Origin: Saprospiraceae bacterium
GTDB lineage: Bacteria; Bacteroidota; Bacteroidia; Chitinophagales; Saprospiraceae
Assembly: GCA_020630495.1 (NCBI GenBank)
Contig: JAHDBH010000015.1
Coordinates: 1-52,301 of the forward strand
DNA length: 52,301 nt
Reading direction: 5' to 3'
In this document: piece after piece, positions 36,921-46,292 of the stretch
Position numbering within the stretch: the stretch's first letter is position 1
Layout: every line of letters starts with the position of its first letter
Position numbers and translations under genes: made by a program
Notes under the pieces: model-generated
The model's database searches: none
The model's input: only the letters and a program-made list of their open reading frames with translations
Told to the model about the DNA's origin: nothing

Positions 36921-37358
36921 ATGAAACCTACTCTCCTCATTTGCCTCTACCTCATAGGCATCAGCCTCACTGCTCAAGAATCTTCTTGGCGGGTCCTTGG
37001 TACCGTAGAGATGGAATCATACTTTGATGAAACCATCGGCATAGACGTCCAAAAACCTAAATTCGGTCCGTGGATTACAGCCCTTGAGGGTAAGCCCATC
37101 GAAGTGCAAGGCTACATCATACCGCTACAGGGCAAAGTGGAACAGAGCTACTTCATGTTCAGCGCTCTTCCTTATAATCTCTGCTTTTTCTGTGGCAAGG
37201 CTGGCCCAGAGACCGCTATGGAAGTATGGATGATTCCTGGACAAAAACTCAAGTACACTGATGAAAAAATCTGGCTGCGAGGAACTCTAGAGCTCAATGA
37301 TAGCAGCATAGAACGACCCATATATGCCCTGCGCGACGCCGAACTTATCAAAAAGTAA
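36921..37358 (+). CDS. Secreted CFFCG-motif protein, first of two paralogues (DUF3299-like)
   Basis: A 145-residue protein with a Sec signal ending GISLTAQ. Core features are EGKPIEVQGYIIPL, then FSALPYNLCFFCGKAGPET with a CxxC (CFFC) that could bind metal or be redox active, then WLRGTLELND. From memory this resembles DUF3299 proteins encoded in zinc-responsive ABC loci of proteobacteria. The neighbouring gene is a paralogue, and the ABC ATPase/permease with the His-rich loop lies 1.4 kb away on the same strand. Confidence 0.75.
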   Translation: MKPTLLICLYLIGISLTAQESSWRVLGTVEMESYFDETIGIDVQKPKFGPWITALEGKPIEVQGYIIPLQGKVEQSYFMFSALPYNLCFFCGKAGPETAMEVWMIPGQKLKYTDEKIWLRGTLELNDSSIERPIYALRDAELIKK

Positions 37359-37364
37359 ACACTC

Positions 37365-37808
37365 ATGATCAGACAGTTATGCACCCTCATTCTTCTCGTC
37401 GCAGTAACCACGCTCTGCGCTCAGACAGAAGAAGCTTCCAGTACATGGAAAACACTAAGTAAGATAACTTATACCAAAGAATACAATGAGCTCCTAGGCT
37501 TTAAAATAGACATGCCAGTCTTTAGTGAAGAAGTTAAAGCCCTTTCGGGCAAAGAAGTGGAAATGCGTGGTTACATCATTCCCACAGAAGGATACAAGTC
37601 TCACACAGAATTTATCTTTTCTGCTTTTCCGTACAATCTCTGCTTCTTCTGTGGCGGCGCAGGGCCTGAGACCGTCATAGAGGTGACATCCATCAAACCC
37701 ATAAAATACACCGCTGATCCCATCGTCATCAAAGGACGCCTAGTCCTTAATGACGATGATGTCAATCGCCTCATGTATGCTCTCGAAGATGCTGAAGAGA
37801 TCGACTAG
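37365..37808 (+). CDS. Secreted CFFCG-motif protein, second paralogue (DUF3299-like)
   Basis: A 147-residue paralogue of the preceding gene, six bases downstream. It has a Sec signal (LCTLILLVAVTTLCAQ) and repeats the same landmarks: SGKEVEMRGYIIPTEG, FSAFPYNLCFFCGGAGPET and KGRLVLNDDD. The CFFC pair is conserved while the flanks diverge, which suggests the pair of cysteines is functionally important. It may act with its neighbour as a hetero-oligomer or as an alternative partner of the ABC permease; both ideas are inference. Confidence 0.75.
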   Translation: MIRQLCTLILLVAVTTLCAQTEEASSTWKTLSKITYTKEYNELLGFKIDMPVFSEEVKALSGKEVEMRGYIIPTEGYKSHTEFIFSAFPYNLCFFCGGAGPETVIEVTSIKPIKYTADPIVIKGRLVLNDDDVNRLMYALEDAEEID

Positions 37809-37872
37809 ACCTATCTTCAGAGCAGCTTTAGACTTTTTTGACCTGCGTGTGACATGCATACACGCCACGCAT

Positions 37873-38721
37873 TTAGCGATCAGCGAAAATCCACACTAGA
37901 CCATCATAGATAGAAGGTGGTATCACACCATGATGATCCGCCTCTGTGTACATTCTCAGCATAAAGCGACAACTTTCTATACCTTGCGCTAGTTACGCAG
38001 CCCGCTCTATAGGCCTTTTCATCATTCCTAGCTCCGCATCGCCATATGTCATGTATATATCATGCTCATCGAGATGATCGTCCTGCCATGCGACTGGCTC
38101 CGAATTATTCCACCAGAGCGAGGGCGAAATAATGATATAATTACTATAGAGCGACGAATGACGCTGAGATAAATAATACGCGTATAGTCCTCCAAACGAA
38201 TGCCCTATGATCGTACGATTTTCAGCAGAAGCATTATAGGCGTTTTCCGCCAAAGGAATCACAGTCTCTCTGAGAAATTCTGTAAAGACATCAGCCCCAC
38301 CTGTGCTCATAGAATCCAACTTCACCTCGCCAATGTTCCAGCTAACTCCCACCTTCTCCTTGAAAGGCGAAGGCGTAAAATCTTTGTTTCGCTGTGTATC
38401 CCAAGCAGCCTTATCACCTACCGAGCGTATACCCACGAGAATCATACTAGGGACATGATTCATCTCTGATGTGATACGATAAGACCCCAAGACAATCTCC
38501 TCCAGCCAGTACGCATCTAGATAGTACAGCGCATGATAACTAGAATCCTCAGAGTAACTAGATGGCAAAGTCACGATGATCTCATATTCTGTGCCATATG
38601 GAGCAGAAACTGTGTGTACCTTACTCGTAGCTCCAGATAGATGACGAGTACTCTGAGCAGATAGTGAGCTCCCTAATAGGGCAATAGATACCCAGGTTAT
38701 TAGTGTGCAAAGTAGTCTCAT
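37873..38721 (-). pseudogene. Esterase (BesA/esterase D-like alpha/beta hydrolase) with an in-frame stop
   Basis: From MRLLCTLITWVSIALL (Sec signal) the frame runs 242 codons to a TAA at 37995-37993, then stays open in the same frame for 39 more codons to a second TAA at 37875-37873. The nucleophile is Ser175 in GHSFGG. The catalytic His of this family (EADHHGVIPPSIYDG) lies in the part after the first stop, at about 264, so the truncated protein should be inactive. Reading through gives 282 residues, the normal size. A single substitution creating TAA from a sense codon is the simplest cause; a sequence error is possible. Confidence 0.8.
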
Positions 38722-38821
38722 GTCTTTATAAAGACCTATAGGCAAGTTTGGTTTACACACCGATCACTCTTCACCGAACCATCAGGCATCTCATCGAATC
38801 TCTTAAAAAAGCAAGCAGATC

Positions 38822-40168
38822 ATGAGTAAACACTACGACTATATCATTTTAGGTAGCGGCCCAGGAGGATCTCGAGTCGCTAACGGCCTGAATGAGCTTG
38901 GCCACAAAGTTGCCGTGGTAGATTCTTTCTTTGGAGGCACATGTGCACTTAGAGGCTGTACGCCCAAAAAAGCTATGGAAAGCGTCACGAGCGCATACTG
39001 GACTGCCAAGAATCTCTCTGGCGCTGGTCTTCAGGATAGCTTATCGCCCGTAGACTGGTCAGCACTTATAGCCCACAAGGATAGATTCACTGCGAGTGTG
39101 CCCCATGCCACTAAGGCAAATTTTACGGAACGTGGTATCGACATCTACGAGAATCTTGCCAGATTTACAAGTCCCACCTCATTACGTACTGGCGATGTAG
39201 ATCTCACTGCGGATCAGATTGTCATAGCGACAGGTTCTCAACCCAGACCACTTGATTTTCCAGGAGCAGACCTTATGTCCACCAGTGCAGATTTCTTTCA
39301 TCTGGATAAATTACCAGAGCGGATCGTCATTGTAGGCGGAGGATATATTGCCTTTGAGCTAGCGCATATTGCAGCAGCATGCGGATCTCATGTTACAATA
39401 GTTTCATCCTCGGAGATGCCATTCGATCCATTTCACGAAAGCGTCGTCAAGGTGCTTCTTCAAGCTACCATGCACAAAGGAATCCATGTACTTCTAGGGC
39501 ACTCCGCTATCGAAGTCACGCAGTCAGATGGATCCTATAAAATCACAACTCAGCGAGCGGACACTAAGACACAACAACTATCTAGCGATATCGTCATCCA
39601 TGCCGCAGGTCGCACCCCCAATGTCGATAATTTACAGCTTGACGCTGCAGGTATTGAGCTTATTGATGGTGGTGTAGCCGTAGATCCCTCTCTGCGCGTG
39701 ATAGGATCTCAGCACATATATGCACTTGGCGATGTAATCAATGAATTCCCCTTTACAGAAACCGCTACTTACGAAGCAGACATCCTTCTCAAAAATGCTA
39801 AGCGTGGATCTCATGATTATCAGCGTGACTATACAGGTCTACCCATGTGCGTGCATACCCACCCCAAGATGGCCATGGTGGGCCCGACCATTAAAGAAAT
39901 AGATAAAAACTCTGATGATTATACCTTACACAAGGTACCGATTCACAAGTTCTTTACAAATAGAGCTCAATGCCAAGACTATGCTAAGTCCGTCTTGATC
40001 ACAGATGAGCAAAACCGAATCGCGGGCGCCCATATCATAGCTCCTGAGGGAGAGCACATGATCAACCTTCTCTCTCTAGCCATCCAAAACAAGATGACCA
40101 CCGATGATCTCAGCAAGACACTGCTCGCTTACCCAAGTGCTACCCATGATATCAAATACCTATGGTAA
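38822..40168 (+). CDS. Glutathione-reductase-like NAD(P)/FAD oxidoreductase
   Basis: A 448-residue flavoprotein of the pyridine nucleotide-disulfide oxidoreductase family. FAD loop GSGPGGSRVANGL is near the start, the redox disulfide CALRGC follows in GGTCALRGCTPKK, the NAD(P) loop is VGGGYIAFELA, and ALGDVI closes the FAD site. The dimerisation domain lacks the standard HPT..E catalytic His-Glu pair; the equivalent C-terminal region reads LAYPSATHDIKYLW. It belongs to a branch of uncertain substrate (possibly a low-molecular-weight thiol or a dithiol protein). Confidence 0.88.
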   Translation: MSKHYDYIILGSGPGGSRVANGLNELGHKVAVVDSFFGGTCALRGCTPKKAMESVTSAYWTAKNLSGAGLQDSLSPVDWSALIAHKDRFTASVPHATKANFTERGIDIYENLARFTSPTSLRTGDVDLTADQIVIATGSQPRPLDFPGADLMSTSADFFHLDKLPERIVIVGGGYIAFELAHIAAACGSHVTIVSSSEMPFDPFHESVVKVLLQATMHKGIHVLLGHSAIEVTQSDGSYKITTQRADTKTQQLSSDIVIHAAGRTPNVDNLQLDAAGIELIDGGVAVDPSLRVIGSQHIYALGDVINEFPFTETATYEADILLKNAKRGSHDYQRDYTGLPMCVHTHPKMAMVGPTIKEIDKNSDDYTLHKVPIHKFFTNRAQCQDYAKSVLITDEQNRIAGAHIIAPEGEHMINLLSLAIQNKMTTDDLSKTLLAYPSATHDIKYLW

Positions 40169-40174
40169 GTCTAT

Positions 40175-40360
40175 TTATTTTTCTAACTCAAAGTAGATAT
40201 CCTCTGACTGTAAGTGCATACCCTCCAGAAAATTTAAGGATAGTACATCAGAGAAGCGCTTGCGCACTACGTACAGTGCAATGGCGCATAATACGATAGC
40301 GGCAAGTATAGCAAGTACTAGAGAATTACTCTGGGCAAAAGTGGTGACAATCTGCGTCAT
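40175..40360 (-). CDS. Small single-span membrane protein
   Basis: A 61-residue frame with one hydrophobic helix (LVLAILAAIVLCAIALYVV) flanked by a positive RKR on the inner side and an acidic C-terminus. It is convergent with the oxidoreductase gene and downstream of the topoisomerase gene. The charge pattern supports a real small protein, but codon evidence is weak at this length. Confidence 0.45.
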   Translation of the reverse strand: MTQIVTTFAQSNSLVLAILAAIVLCAIALYVVRKRFSDVLSLNFLEGMHLQSEDIYFELEK

Positions 40361-40524
40361 GATTATTGGGGTTTATGAGTGGGGTTAGGTAAATCATACT
40401 ATCAAGACTGAAATAGACTCGATTTATATCTCTATGTCTCACACAAAATTATTGTGACCACACCCCTGATAAAATCACCCAAAAAGATGATTTGCCATCC
40501 ACATATACCCCTTTTGGGTTAGCC

Positions 40525-42399
40525 CTATGAGGGGGAAAGCTCTGCTTCCTCCTCTACTTCATCGAGCTCGATCCTGAGATTACCTATGATAAATTCCTGC
40601 CTAGCCATGGTATTTTTTCCCATATAGTAACTCAGAATATCCTCAATCTTGGTATCCTCATGGAGTACTACGGGCTCCAGCCGTATATCCTCATCTATAA
40701 AATCCTTAAACTCATTGGGCGAGATCTCGCCAAGACCCTTGAATCGCGTGATCTCCGCCTTGCCCCGCAGTTTTTCCGTAGCCTCTTGCTTCTCCCTCTC
40801 ACTATAGCAGTAGTACGTATGCTTCTTATCTCGCACTCGAAATAGCGGCGTCTCAAGTATATGCAGATGTCCACGACGGACTAGATCTGGAAAGAACTGC
40901 AAGAAAAAGGTCAGCAGCAACAGCCTGATATGCATACCGTCTATATCTGCATCAGTTGCTATCACCACTCTATTAAATCGGAGGTCATCTATAGAATCCT
41001 CGATATTAAGTGCGTGCTGTAATAGATTGAGCTCCTCATTTTGATAGACCACCTTTTTACTCAGTCCGTAGCAGTTCAGTGGTTTACCTCGTAGCGAAAA
41101 CACCGCTTGCGTCTGGACATCTCGTGCCTTAGTGATACTTCCGCTAGCACTATCTCCCTCAGTGATAAATAGCGTTGTGGCTAATTTTCTTTCTTCATCG
41201 CCCCTCTTATCTGATAAGTGAACTCTGCAATCGCGCAGTTTTTTATTATGTACATTGGCCTTTTTAGCCCGTTGATTGGCTAGTTTCTTGATGCCAGCTA
41301 TCTCCTTGCGCTCTCGCTCACTTTGGCTTATACGCTTTTGTATTTCTTGCGCAATTTCTGGATTTCTATGAAGGTAGTTATCCAGTTCTTTTTTGAGAAA
41401 ATTTTGGACGAAAGTCCTGATAGTCTCCTCATCAGGTCCCATATGTGTAGATCCGAGTTTTGTCTTAGTCTGTGACTCAAATATGGGATCCTCTACACGT
41501 AAGCTTATAGCACCTATCAGTGCCGTCCTCACATCTCTGGCATCATAGTTTTTGTTAAAATATTCTCTAAATACCTTGACCACAGCTTCTCGGAAAGCAT
41601 TCAGATGATTACCGCCCTGAGTAGTATACTGACCATTGACGAAACTATAGTACTGCTCGCTATATTGAGTGCCGTGAGTCAAAGCAACCTCGATATCATC
41701 CCCGCGTAGATGTATGATAGGATAGCGCAGATCTTCAGATTGCGTCTTTTTAGCAAGCAGATCTTTCAGACCATCTTTGGAGACTAAAACTTTGCCATTA
41801 AATTTTATTTTAAATCCCGCGTTGAGATAAGCATAATTCCAAAACTGACTCTCTAAATAATCTTCACGAAAAACAAATTTTTTAAAGATCTCCTCGTCTG
41901 GTGTAAAATGAATCAGGGTGCCGTTTGGCTCCTTAGTTTTTCGCTGACGCGACTCCTCTAGTAATTCACCTCGCTCAAAACGAGCATACTTCTCCTTTCC
42001 ATCACGATAGCTAGTCACTTCAAAATTTTGCGAAAGAGCATTTACAGCCTTAGTCCCTACCCCATTGAGACCAACACTTTTTTTGAAGGCTTTGCTATCA
42101 TATTTTCCTCCCGTATTGATCCTAGATACGCATTCGACGACTTTTCCCAGCGGTATTCCCCTGCCATAATCGCGTATGGTCACTTGCTTTTCTGAGACAT
42201 CAATATCTAGCACTTTACCGTGTCCCATAAAGTACTCATCCATACTATTATCGATGATTTCCTTGATGAGAATGTAGATACCGTCATCTTGGGAAGCACC
42301 GTCTCCAAGTTTGCCTATATACATACCCGGACGCAACCGGATATGCTCCTTCCAGTCGAGGGATCTGATCTCGCTTTCTGTATACTTTACATCTGCCAT
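40525..42399 (-). CDS. parE: DNA topoisomerase IV subunit B (GyrB/ParE family)
   Basis: About 624 residues from [14 protein letters not shown]. The GHKL ATPase has [31 protein letters not shown] and [13 protein letters not shown]; the transducer and TOPRIM domains follow with [23 protein letters not shown] and [10 protein letters not shown]. It works with subunit A (ParC) to unlink replicated chromosomes. The compact length and lack of a GyrB insert favour topoisomerase IV. No parC gene follows within the window, unlike many Bacteroidota where parE-parC are paired. Confidence 0.93.
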   Translation of the reverse strand: MADVKYTESEIRSLDWKEHIRLRPGMYIGKLGDGASQDDGIYILIKEIIDNSMDEYFMGHGKVLDIDVSEKQVTIRDYGRGIPLGKVVECVSRINTGGKYDSKAFKKSVGLNGVGTKAVNALSQNFEVTSYRDGKEKYARFERGELLEESRQRKTKEPNGTLIHFTPDEEIFKKFVFREDYLESQFWNYAYLNAGFKIKFNGKVLVSKDGLKDLLAKKTQSEDLRYPIIHLRGDDIEVALTHGTQYSEQYYSFVNGQYTTQGGNHLNAFREAVVKVFREYFNKNYDARDVRTALIGAISLRVEDPIFESQTKTKLGSTHMGPDEETIRTFVQNFLKKELDNYLHRNPEIAQEIQKRISQSERERKEIAGIKKLANQRAKKANVHNKKLRDCRVHLSDKRGDEERKLATTLFITEGDSASGSITKARDVQTQAVFSLRGKPLNCYGLSKKVVYQNEELNLLQHALNIEDSIDDLRFNRVVIATDADIDGMHIRLLLLTFFLQFFPDLVRRGHLHILETPLFRVRDKKHTYYCYSEREKQEATEKLRGKAEITRFKGLGEISPNEFKDFIDEDIRLEPVVLHEDTKIEDILSYYMGKNTMARQEFIIGNLRIELDEVEEEAELSPS

Positions 42400-42405
42400 A
42401 GATGG

Positions 42406-42413
42406 CAAAAATA
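42406..42413 (-). promoter_or_regulatory. -7 promoter element TATTTTTG, 6 nt before the start codon
   Basis: A perfect TAnnTTTG match ending six bases before the chosen parE ATG. It supports starting at MADVK rather than at the in-frame Met six codons upstream. Confidence 0.5.
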
Positions 42414-42591
42414 GCACATGTATAAGTGACCATGCTACAGATACCTAGCCATCTGCAAGTCTTAGATGTAGCAAGCTCACCTCAGGGCATCCATACCTCA
42501 TACAACTTGCTGTGAGGAGCCAGGGACTTTCGTCCAAATGCCTCCTCCAGAAGTGTAGTGCTGGCTCCGATACGATTCTCATCAGAGTCAC

Positions 42592-42599
42592 TACCTTCG
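42592..42599 (+). promoter_or_regulatory. -7-like promoter element TACCTTCG, 4 nt before the start codon
   Basis: Seven of eight positions match TAnnTTTG; ends four bases before the cvpA-like ATG. Confidence 0.4.
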
Positions 42600-42603
42600 C
42601 ACT

Positions 42604-43128
42604 ATGCTAGATATCATCGTATTGGTCGTAGCGGCACTGGGATTTTTGCGAGGCTATACTAAGGGACTGATAAAGAGCCTTTTCGGCCTGATATCGATAG
42701 TCCTAGGCATCATCATCGCTCTCAAAGTATCTCCCTATATCATTGATTTCATCGAAGATGCCTTTAAGCTAGATCCTCGATGGGCCCTTATCATAGGCTT
42801 CCTGGTGACACTGGGTCTTGTAATAGCTGCACTCAGTTACATCGCAAAGCTCCTAGAAGGTATCCTCAAAAGCATCAGGCTCAATGTCATCAACAAACTC
42901 GCAGGCGGATTAGTCTACGGACTGCTATTTCTACTGGTGCTTGGCCTCGCTTATAATTTTCTCTATCAGATAGATGTGATCAAGCCTGAGCAGATCGAGT
43001 CATCTCAGACGTACAGCCTCGTGACCGTGCTTCCTCGGGAGGCACAGGGACTATGGGAAACTCTTCGCCCCGCCTTTGAAGAATTCTGGGCAAGGGCTCA
43101 AGATATCATGAACTCGGAGAAGGAGTAA
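42604..43128 (+). CDS. CvpA-family inner-membrane protein
   Basis: A 174-residue protein with four membrane segments. The start MLDIIVLVVAALGFLRGYTK and the GLIKSLFGLISIVLGIIIA helix are typical of CvpA (colicin V production) proteins; the LNKLAG-like segment INKLAGGLVYGLLFL matches the fourth helix. CvpA proteins are linked to envelope integrity and bile or stress resistance. Single-gene unit. Confidence 0.9.
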   Translation: MLDIIVLVVAALGFLRGYTKGLIKSLFGLISIVLGIIIALKVSPYIIDFIEDAFKLDPRWALIIGFLVTLGLVIAALSYIAKLLEGILKSIRLNVINKLAGGLVYGLLFLLVLGLAYNFLYQIDVIKPEQIESSQTYSLVTVLPREAQGLWETLRPAFEEFWARAQDIMNSEKE

Positions 43129-43259
43129 GCCAGTACACTGTACTATCACCATGCCTATTACAACACGACCAACACTATCGCATCAAGCGCTTGAAAAGCA
43201 GCATACCTAGCAGACCTTGCTCATTTCCTCATTCTTACTTATTTAATGGACTCTGACTC

Positions 43260-45239
43260 ATGAGATATATTTATCTAGCCAGTATTCTACTCATCCATGG
43301 CATATTCATCACTGATGCTTCTGCCCAGTGGGAATCTGATACGGCATTCGTGTCAGCACAGCGGATCACCACTCCAGTGAGCGCCACTGGTAGATCCATC
43401 CAGGTGATTACTAGCGAAGAGCTCGCGCGCTCAAGTGTCAACACAGTCGATGAGTACTTGCGATTAGAAGCTGGTATCAATGTTAACACTCGCCACCCCT
43501 ACGGCGTACAGAGCGATATCGGAATCCGTGGCAGTACATTCTCTCAGGTTCTAGTACTCATGGACGATATACGAGTGAATGATCCTCTCACAGCGCATTT
43601 TAACCACCAGATCCCTGTACCGCTCTCAGAGATAGACCGCATAGAGATCGTGCGTGGACCAGTAAGTACCGCATATGGAGCAGATGCTGTAGGTGGAGTG
43701 GTCCACTTACGCACCAAGACATATGCCAATACCCCAAAGACTGCTACCTCCCAGGGCACCATGGGGGTCGGCAAAGACGGACTACTTATTGGTGATGCCG
43801 TGGCTTATCATCGCTTTGGAAGCACACTGATCAGCATAGGCGCCAGACACGCTAGAGCTAATGGTGCTACGCGAGAAAATCCCAATTTCACCGCTGGGGT
43901 AGCAGACAATGATACCTACAGACCATTCTTTAGCTTGGGCAGCTACACTGCTGCGGCACAGACTGATCTCACGCAGCAGTCTAAGCTCTACGCTAGGATA
44001 GCCCTAGACAGAAGAGACTTCTCGGCCAAGTACTTCTACACGCGCAGCCCATTTGACGAAAGTACCGAAGAAACCTCCGCTCTATGGACCCAGCTTGCAC
44101 TCAAAACTATCAGAGCTAGAGGTCGCAGCGAGTGGCAACTCCACTGGCGCAGGAGTAGCGACCTGTTTACTTTCAATCCAGCTTTCCCGGCTAATGATCA
44201 CCAGATGAATCAGTATGTCGCCTCCAGTATCCACGAGACTATAGTAAACCCTCAGATACGATTGGGATACGGCGGTCAAGCTGTCTATCGTACCATCAAT
44301 AGCACAGACAGAGGTGATCACACGGGTATATCCATAGGGGGATACGCCACATTCATCTACACGCCATTCACTGACCTGTCTCTCAGCGGTGGAGCGAGAC
44401 TACAATACGATGACAACTACGAGCTGCAGCTCCTACCTCAACTTGCAGTCGGCTATCAGCTTGATGTCTGGACACTTCGAGCCAGCTATGGCAAAGCTGT
44501 AAGAGCACCTGACTTTACAGAGCGCTACATCGCTACGCAGATCACATCCTTGAGTCCAGGCAGATCTCTAGGCAGGCCAGATCTACAAGAAGAGATTTCA
44601 CATAGCGGGGATATAGGCGTGGACTATCGATCGCGCCGGATCCGGATGAGTCTGTCGGCTTTCACTAGGAGTGGCCGTGATCTGATCGACTATTTGCTCA
44701 CTCCCGCTAGCATGATTGCTGATGCAGATGCACTCGATCCAGAAGGAGACTACTTCTATGCAAGTAATCTCAGTAGCGCAAGCACAAGAGGTGTGGAGAT
44801 GTCTTTGGCTTACAGATATCTACTCCCTGGCAATTCATCATTGCAGATTTTGCTGGACTACACATACTTGCGCTCACGCTCAGGGAGTGATCTTCCCTCA
44901 AGATATGTCGCTAATCATCCTCAGCATCAAGTGCGGCTAGGCTTGCGATATCGTGGGCCTGTAGTGAAAGTGAGTTATGATATGGGATACCAAGATCGCA
45001 ATCCAGAAGCCTTAGAAGCACTAGCCTTCCAAGTGCCAGAAAGCTATGCACTGCACCACCTCAGAGCTGATGTCAATATACTTGACGAACGACTAGGAGT
45101 CTACACACAGGTTTACAATCTTTGGAATGCTGACGTAGAAGAGATCTTAGGCGCACAGCTTCCAGGAAGATGGATGCAGATAGGGATTAAGTGGGATCTG
45201 AGTTTCCAGCAGTTATTGCCTGCCACAGACGGTCTTTGA
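43260..45239 (+). CDS. TonB-dependent outer-membrane receptor (BtuB/FepA-like)
   Basis: A 659-residue receptor with a Sec signal ending TDASAQ. The plug domain spans about 30-165 ([60 protein letters not shown]), then a 22-strand barrel. It lacks the N-terminal carboxypeptidase-like domain of SusC-type receptors, so it is more likely for cobalamin, iron complexes or another small ligand. The usual terminal aromatic strand (IGIKWDLSF) is followed by ten extra residues that run into the 3' end of the convergent obg gene; they may affect barrel assembly. Confidence 0.9.
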   Translation: MRYIYLASILLIHGIFITDASAQWESDTAFVSAQRITTPVSATGRSIQVITSEELARSSVNTVDEYLRLEAGINVNTRHPYGVQSDIGIRGSTFSQVLVLMDDIRVNDPLTAHFNHQIPVPLSEIDRIEIVRGPVSTAYGADAVGGVVHLRTKTYANTPKTATSQGTMGVGKDGLLIGDAVAYHRFGSTLISIGARHARANGATRENPNFTAGVADNDTYRPFFSLGSYTAAAQTDLTQQSKLYARIALDRRDFSAKYFYTRSPFDESTEETSALWTQLALKTIRARGRSEWQLHWRRSSDLFTFNPAFPANDHQMNQYVASSIHETIVNPQIRLGYGGQAVYRTINSTDRGDHTGISIGGYATFIYTPFTDLSLSGGARLQYDDNYELQLLPQLAVGYQLDVWTLRASYGKAVRAPDFTERYIATQITSLSPGRSLGRPDLQEEISHSGDIGVDYRSRRIRMSLSAFTRSGRDLIDYLLTPASMIADADALDPEGDYFYASNLSSASTRGVEMSLAYRYLLPGNSSLQILLDYTYLRSRSGSDLPSRYVANHPQHQVRLGLRYRGPVVKVSYDMGYQDRNPEALEALAFQVPESYALHHLRADVNILDERLGVYTQVYNLWNADVEEILGAQLPGRWMQIGIKWDLSFQQLLPATDGL

Positions 45240-46197
45240 GCTCCGAGATTCCTGATCCGGTCACAGCAGATATGTACATATGAGGTATGGCAAGATCGAG
45301 CTCTTCGTCCAGCATAGATTGCAGCTCCTCGTCTATCAGATCCGACTTCGTCAGTGCAAGTACACGAGGCTTATCTAGCAGCTCTGGGTTATAGAGTCGT
45401 AGCTCTCTCTTGAGGACGTCGTACTCTCCAGGGATATCTTCACTCTCAGCTGGGATCATGAAGAGCAAGACAGCATTGCGCTCTATATGCCTCAAAAATC
45501 TATGTCCTATACCCTTACCCAGGTGCGCATCCTCGATGATTCCTGGGATATCTGCCATCACAAATGAGCGATTGTCCCTGTAGGAGACAATACCCAGATT
45601 AGGCGTCAGGGTGGTAAAGGCATAGCTTGCTATCTTAGGCTTGGCCGCTGATACGTGCGCGAGGAGAGTTGATTTTCCAGCATTGGGGAATCCTACGAGT
45701 CCTACATCTGCTAGTACCTTCAGTTCTAGGACAATTGTCTTCTCCTGTCCCGGTAGTCCTGGCTGAGCATATCTCGGCGTCTGCCTCGTACTACTCTTGA
45801 AATGGACATTGCCTAGACCTCCCTTACCACCTGGAAGAAGGATTACTTCTTCCTTATGATCTAGGATTTCCACTAGCGTCTCGCCAGTGTCTTCATCGGT
45901 TGCCACCGTACCCAGCGGCACTTCTAGGATTACATCTTCGCCGTCTGCCCCATATTTCTGATTTTGCATTCCATTAGCACCGCTCTTAGCCTTGACATGC
46001 TTCTGATACCTCAGATGTAGGAGAGTCCATAGATTTCTATTTCCGCGTAGAATGATATGACCTCCTCGCCCACCATCACCTCCGTCTGGACCACCATTGG
46101 GCTTATACTTTTCTCGTCTTAGATGAGCTGATCCAGCTCCGCCATCACCTGACTGCGCGTAGAGTCGTACGTGATCGATAAAATTTTGCATAGCCAT
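45187..46197 (-). CDS. obgE: GTPase Obg
   Basis: A 336-residue essential GTPase for late 50S ribosome assembly and stress control. The N-terminal glycine-rich Obg fold ([32 protein letters not shown]) is followed by the G domain: G1 GFPNAGKST, the TTLTPNLG switch, G3 [14 protein letters not shown] and G4 LTKSDL. Start could be either of two close ATGs (46197 or 46191). The last 53 bases overlap the convergent TonB receptor gene. Confidence 0.95.
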   Translation of the reverse strand: MAMQNFIDHVRLYAQSGDGGAGSAHLRREKYKPNGGPDGGDGGRGGHIILRGNRNLWTLLHLRYQKHVKAKSGANGMQNQKYGADGEDVILEVPLGTVATDEDTGETLVEILDHKEEVILLPGGKGGLGNVHFKSSTRQTPRYAQPGLPGQEKTIVLELKVLADVGLVGFPNAGKSTLLAHVSAAKPKIASYAFTTLTPNLGIVSYRDNRSFVMADIPGIIEDAHLGKGIGHRFLRHIERNAVLLFMIPAESEDIPGEYDVLKRELRLYNPELLDKPRVLALTKSDLIDEELQSMLDEELDLAIPHMYISAVTGSGISELKDRLWQAITAGNSDPT

Positions 46198-46207
46198 AAG
46201 TAGCTCG

Positions 46208-46215
46208 CAAAGGTC
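46208..46215 (-). promoter_or_regulatory. -7-like promoter element GACCTTTG of obg
   Basis: Seven of eight positions match TAnnTTTG, ten bases before the upstream ATG of obg. Confidence 0.3.
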
Positions 46216-46278
46216 TGCTTATTTACCTAGTCCTTATTGTATGCTCATAGCTTCTAGGCATATCCGTAGCAGAAGCGG

Positions 46279-46286
46279 TATCTTCG
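46279..46286 (+). promoter_or_regulatory. -7-like promoter element TATCTTCG, 6 nt before the start codon
   Basis: Seven of eight positions match TAnnTTTG; six bases before the ATG of the large T9SS type B cargo gene. Confidence 0.4.
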
Positions 46287-46292
46287 ATCTTC

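Noticed and set aside
37993-37995. Stop-codon recoding in the esterase gene
   Set aside because: The stop is TAA, not TGA, and no other gene in the window contains an internal TAA; a nonsense change is simpler.
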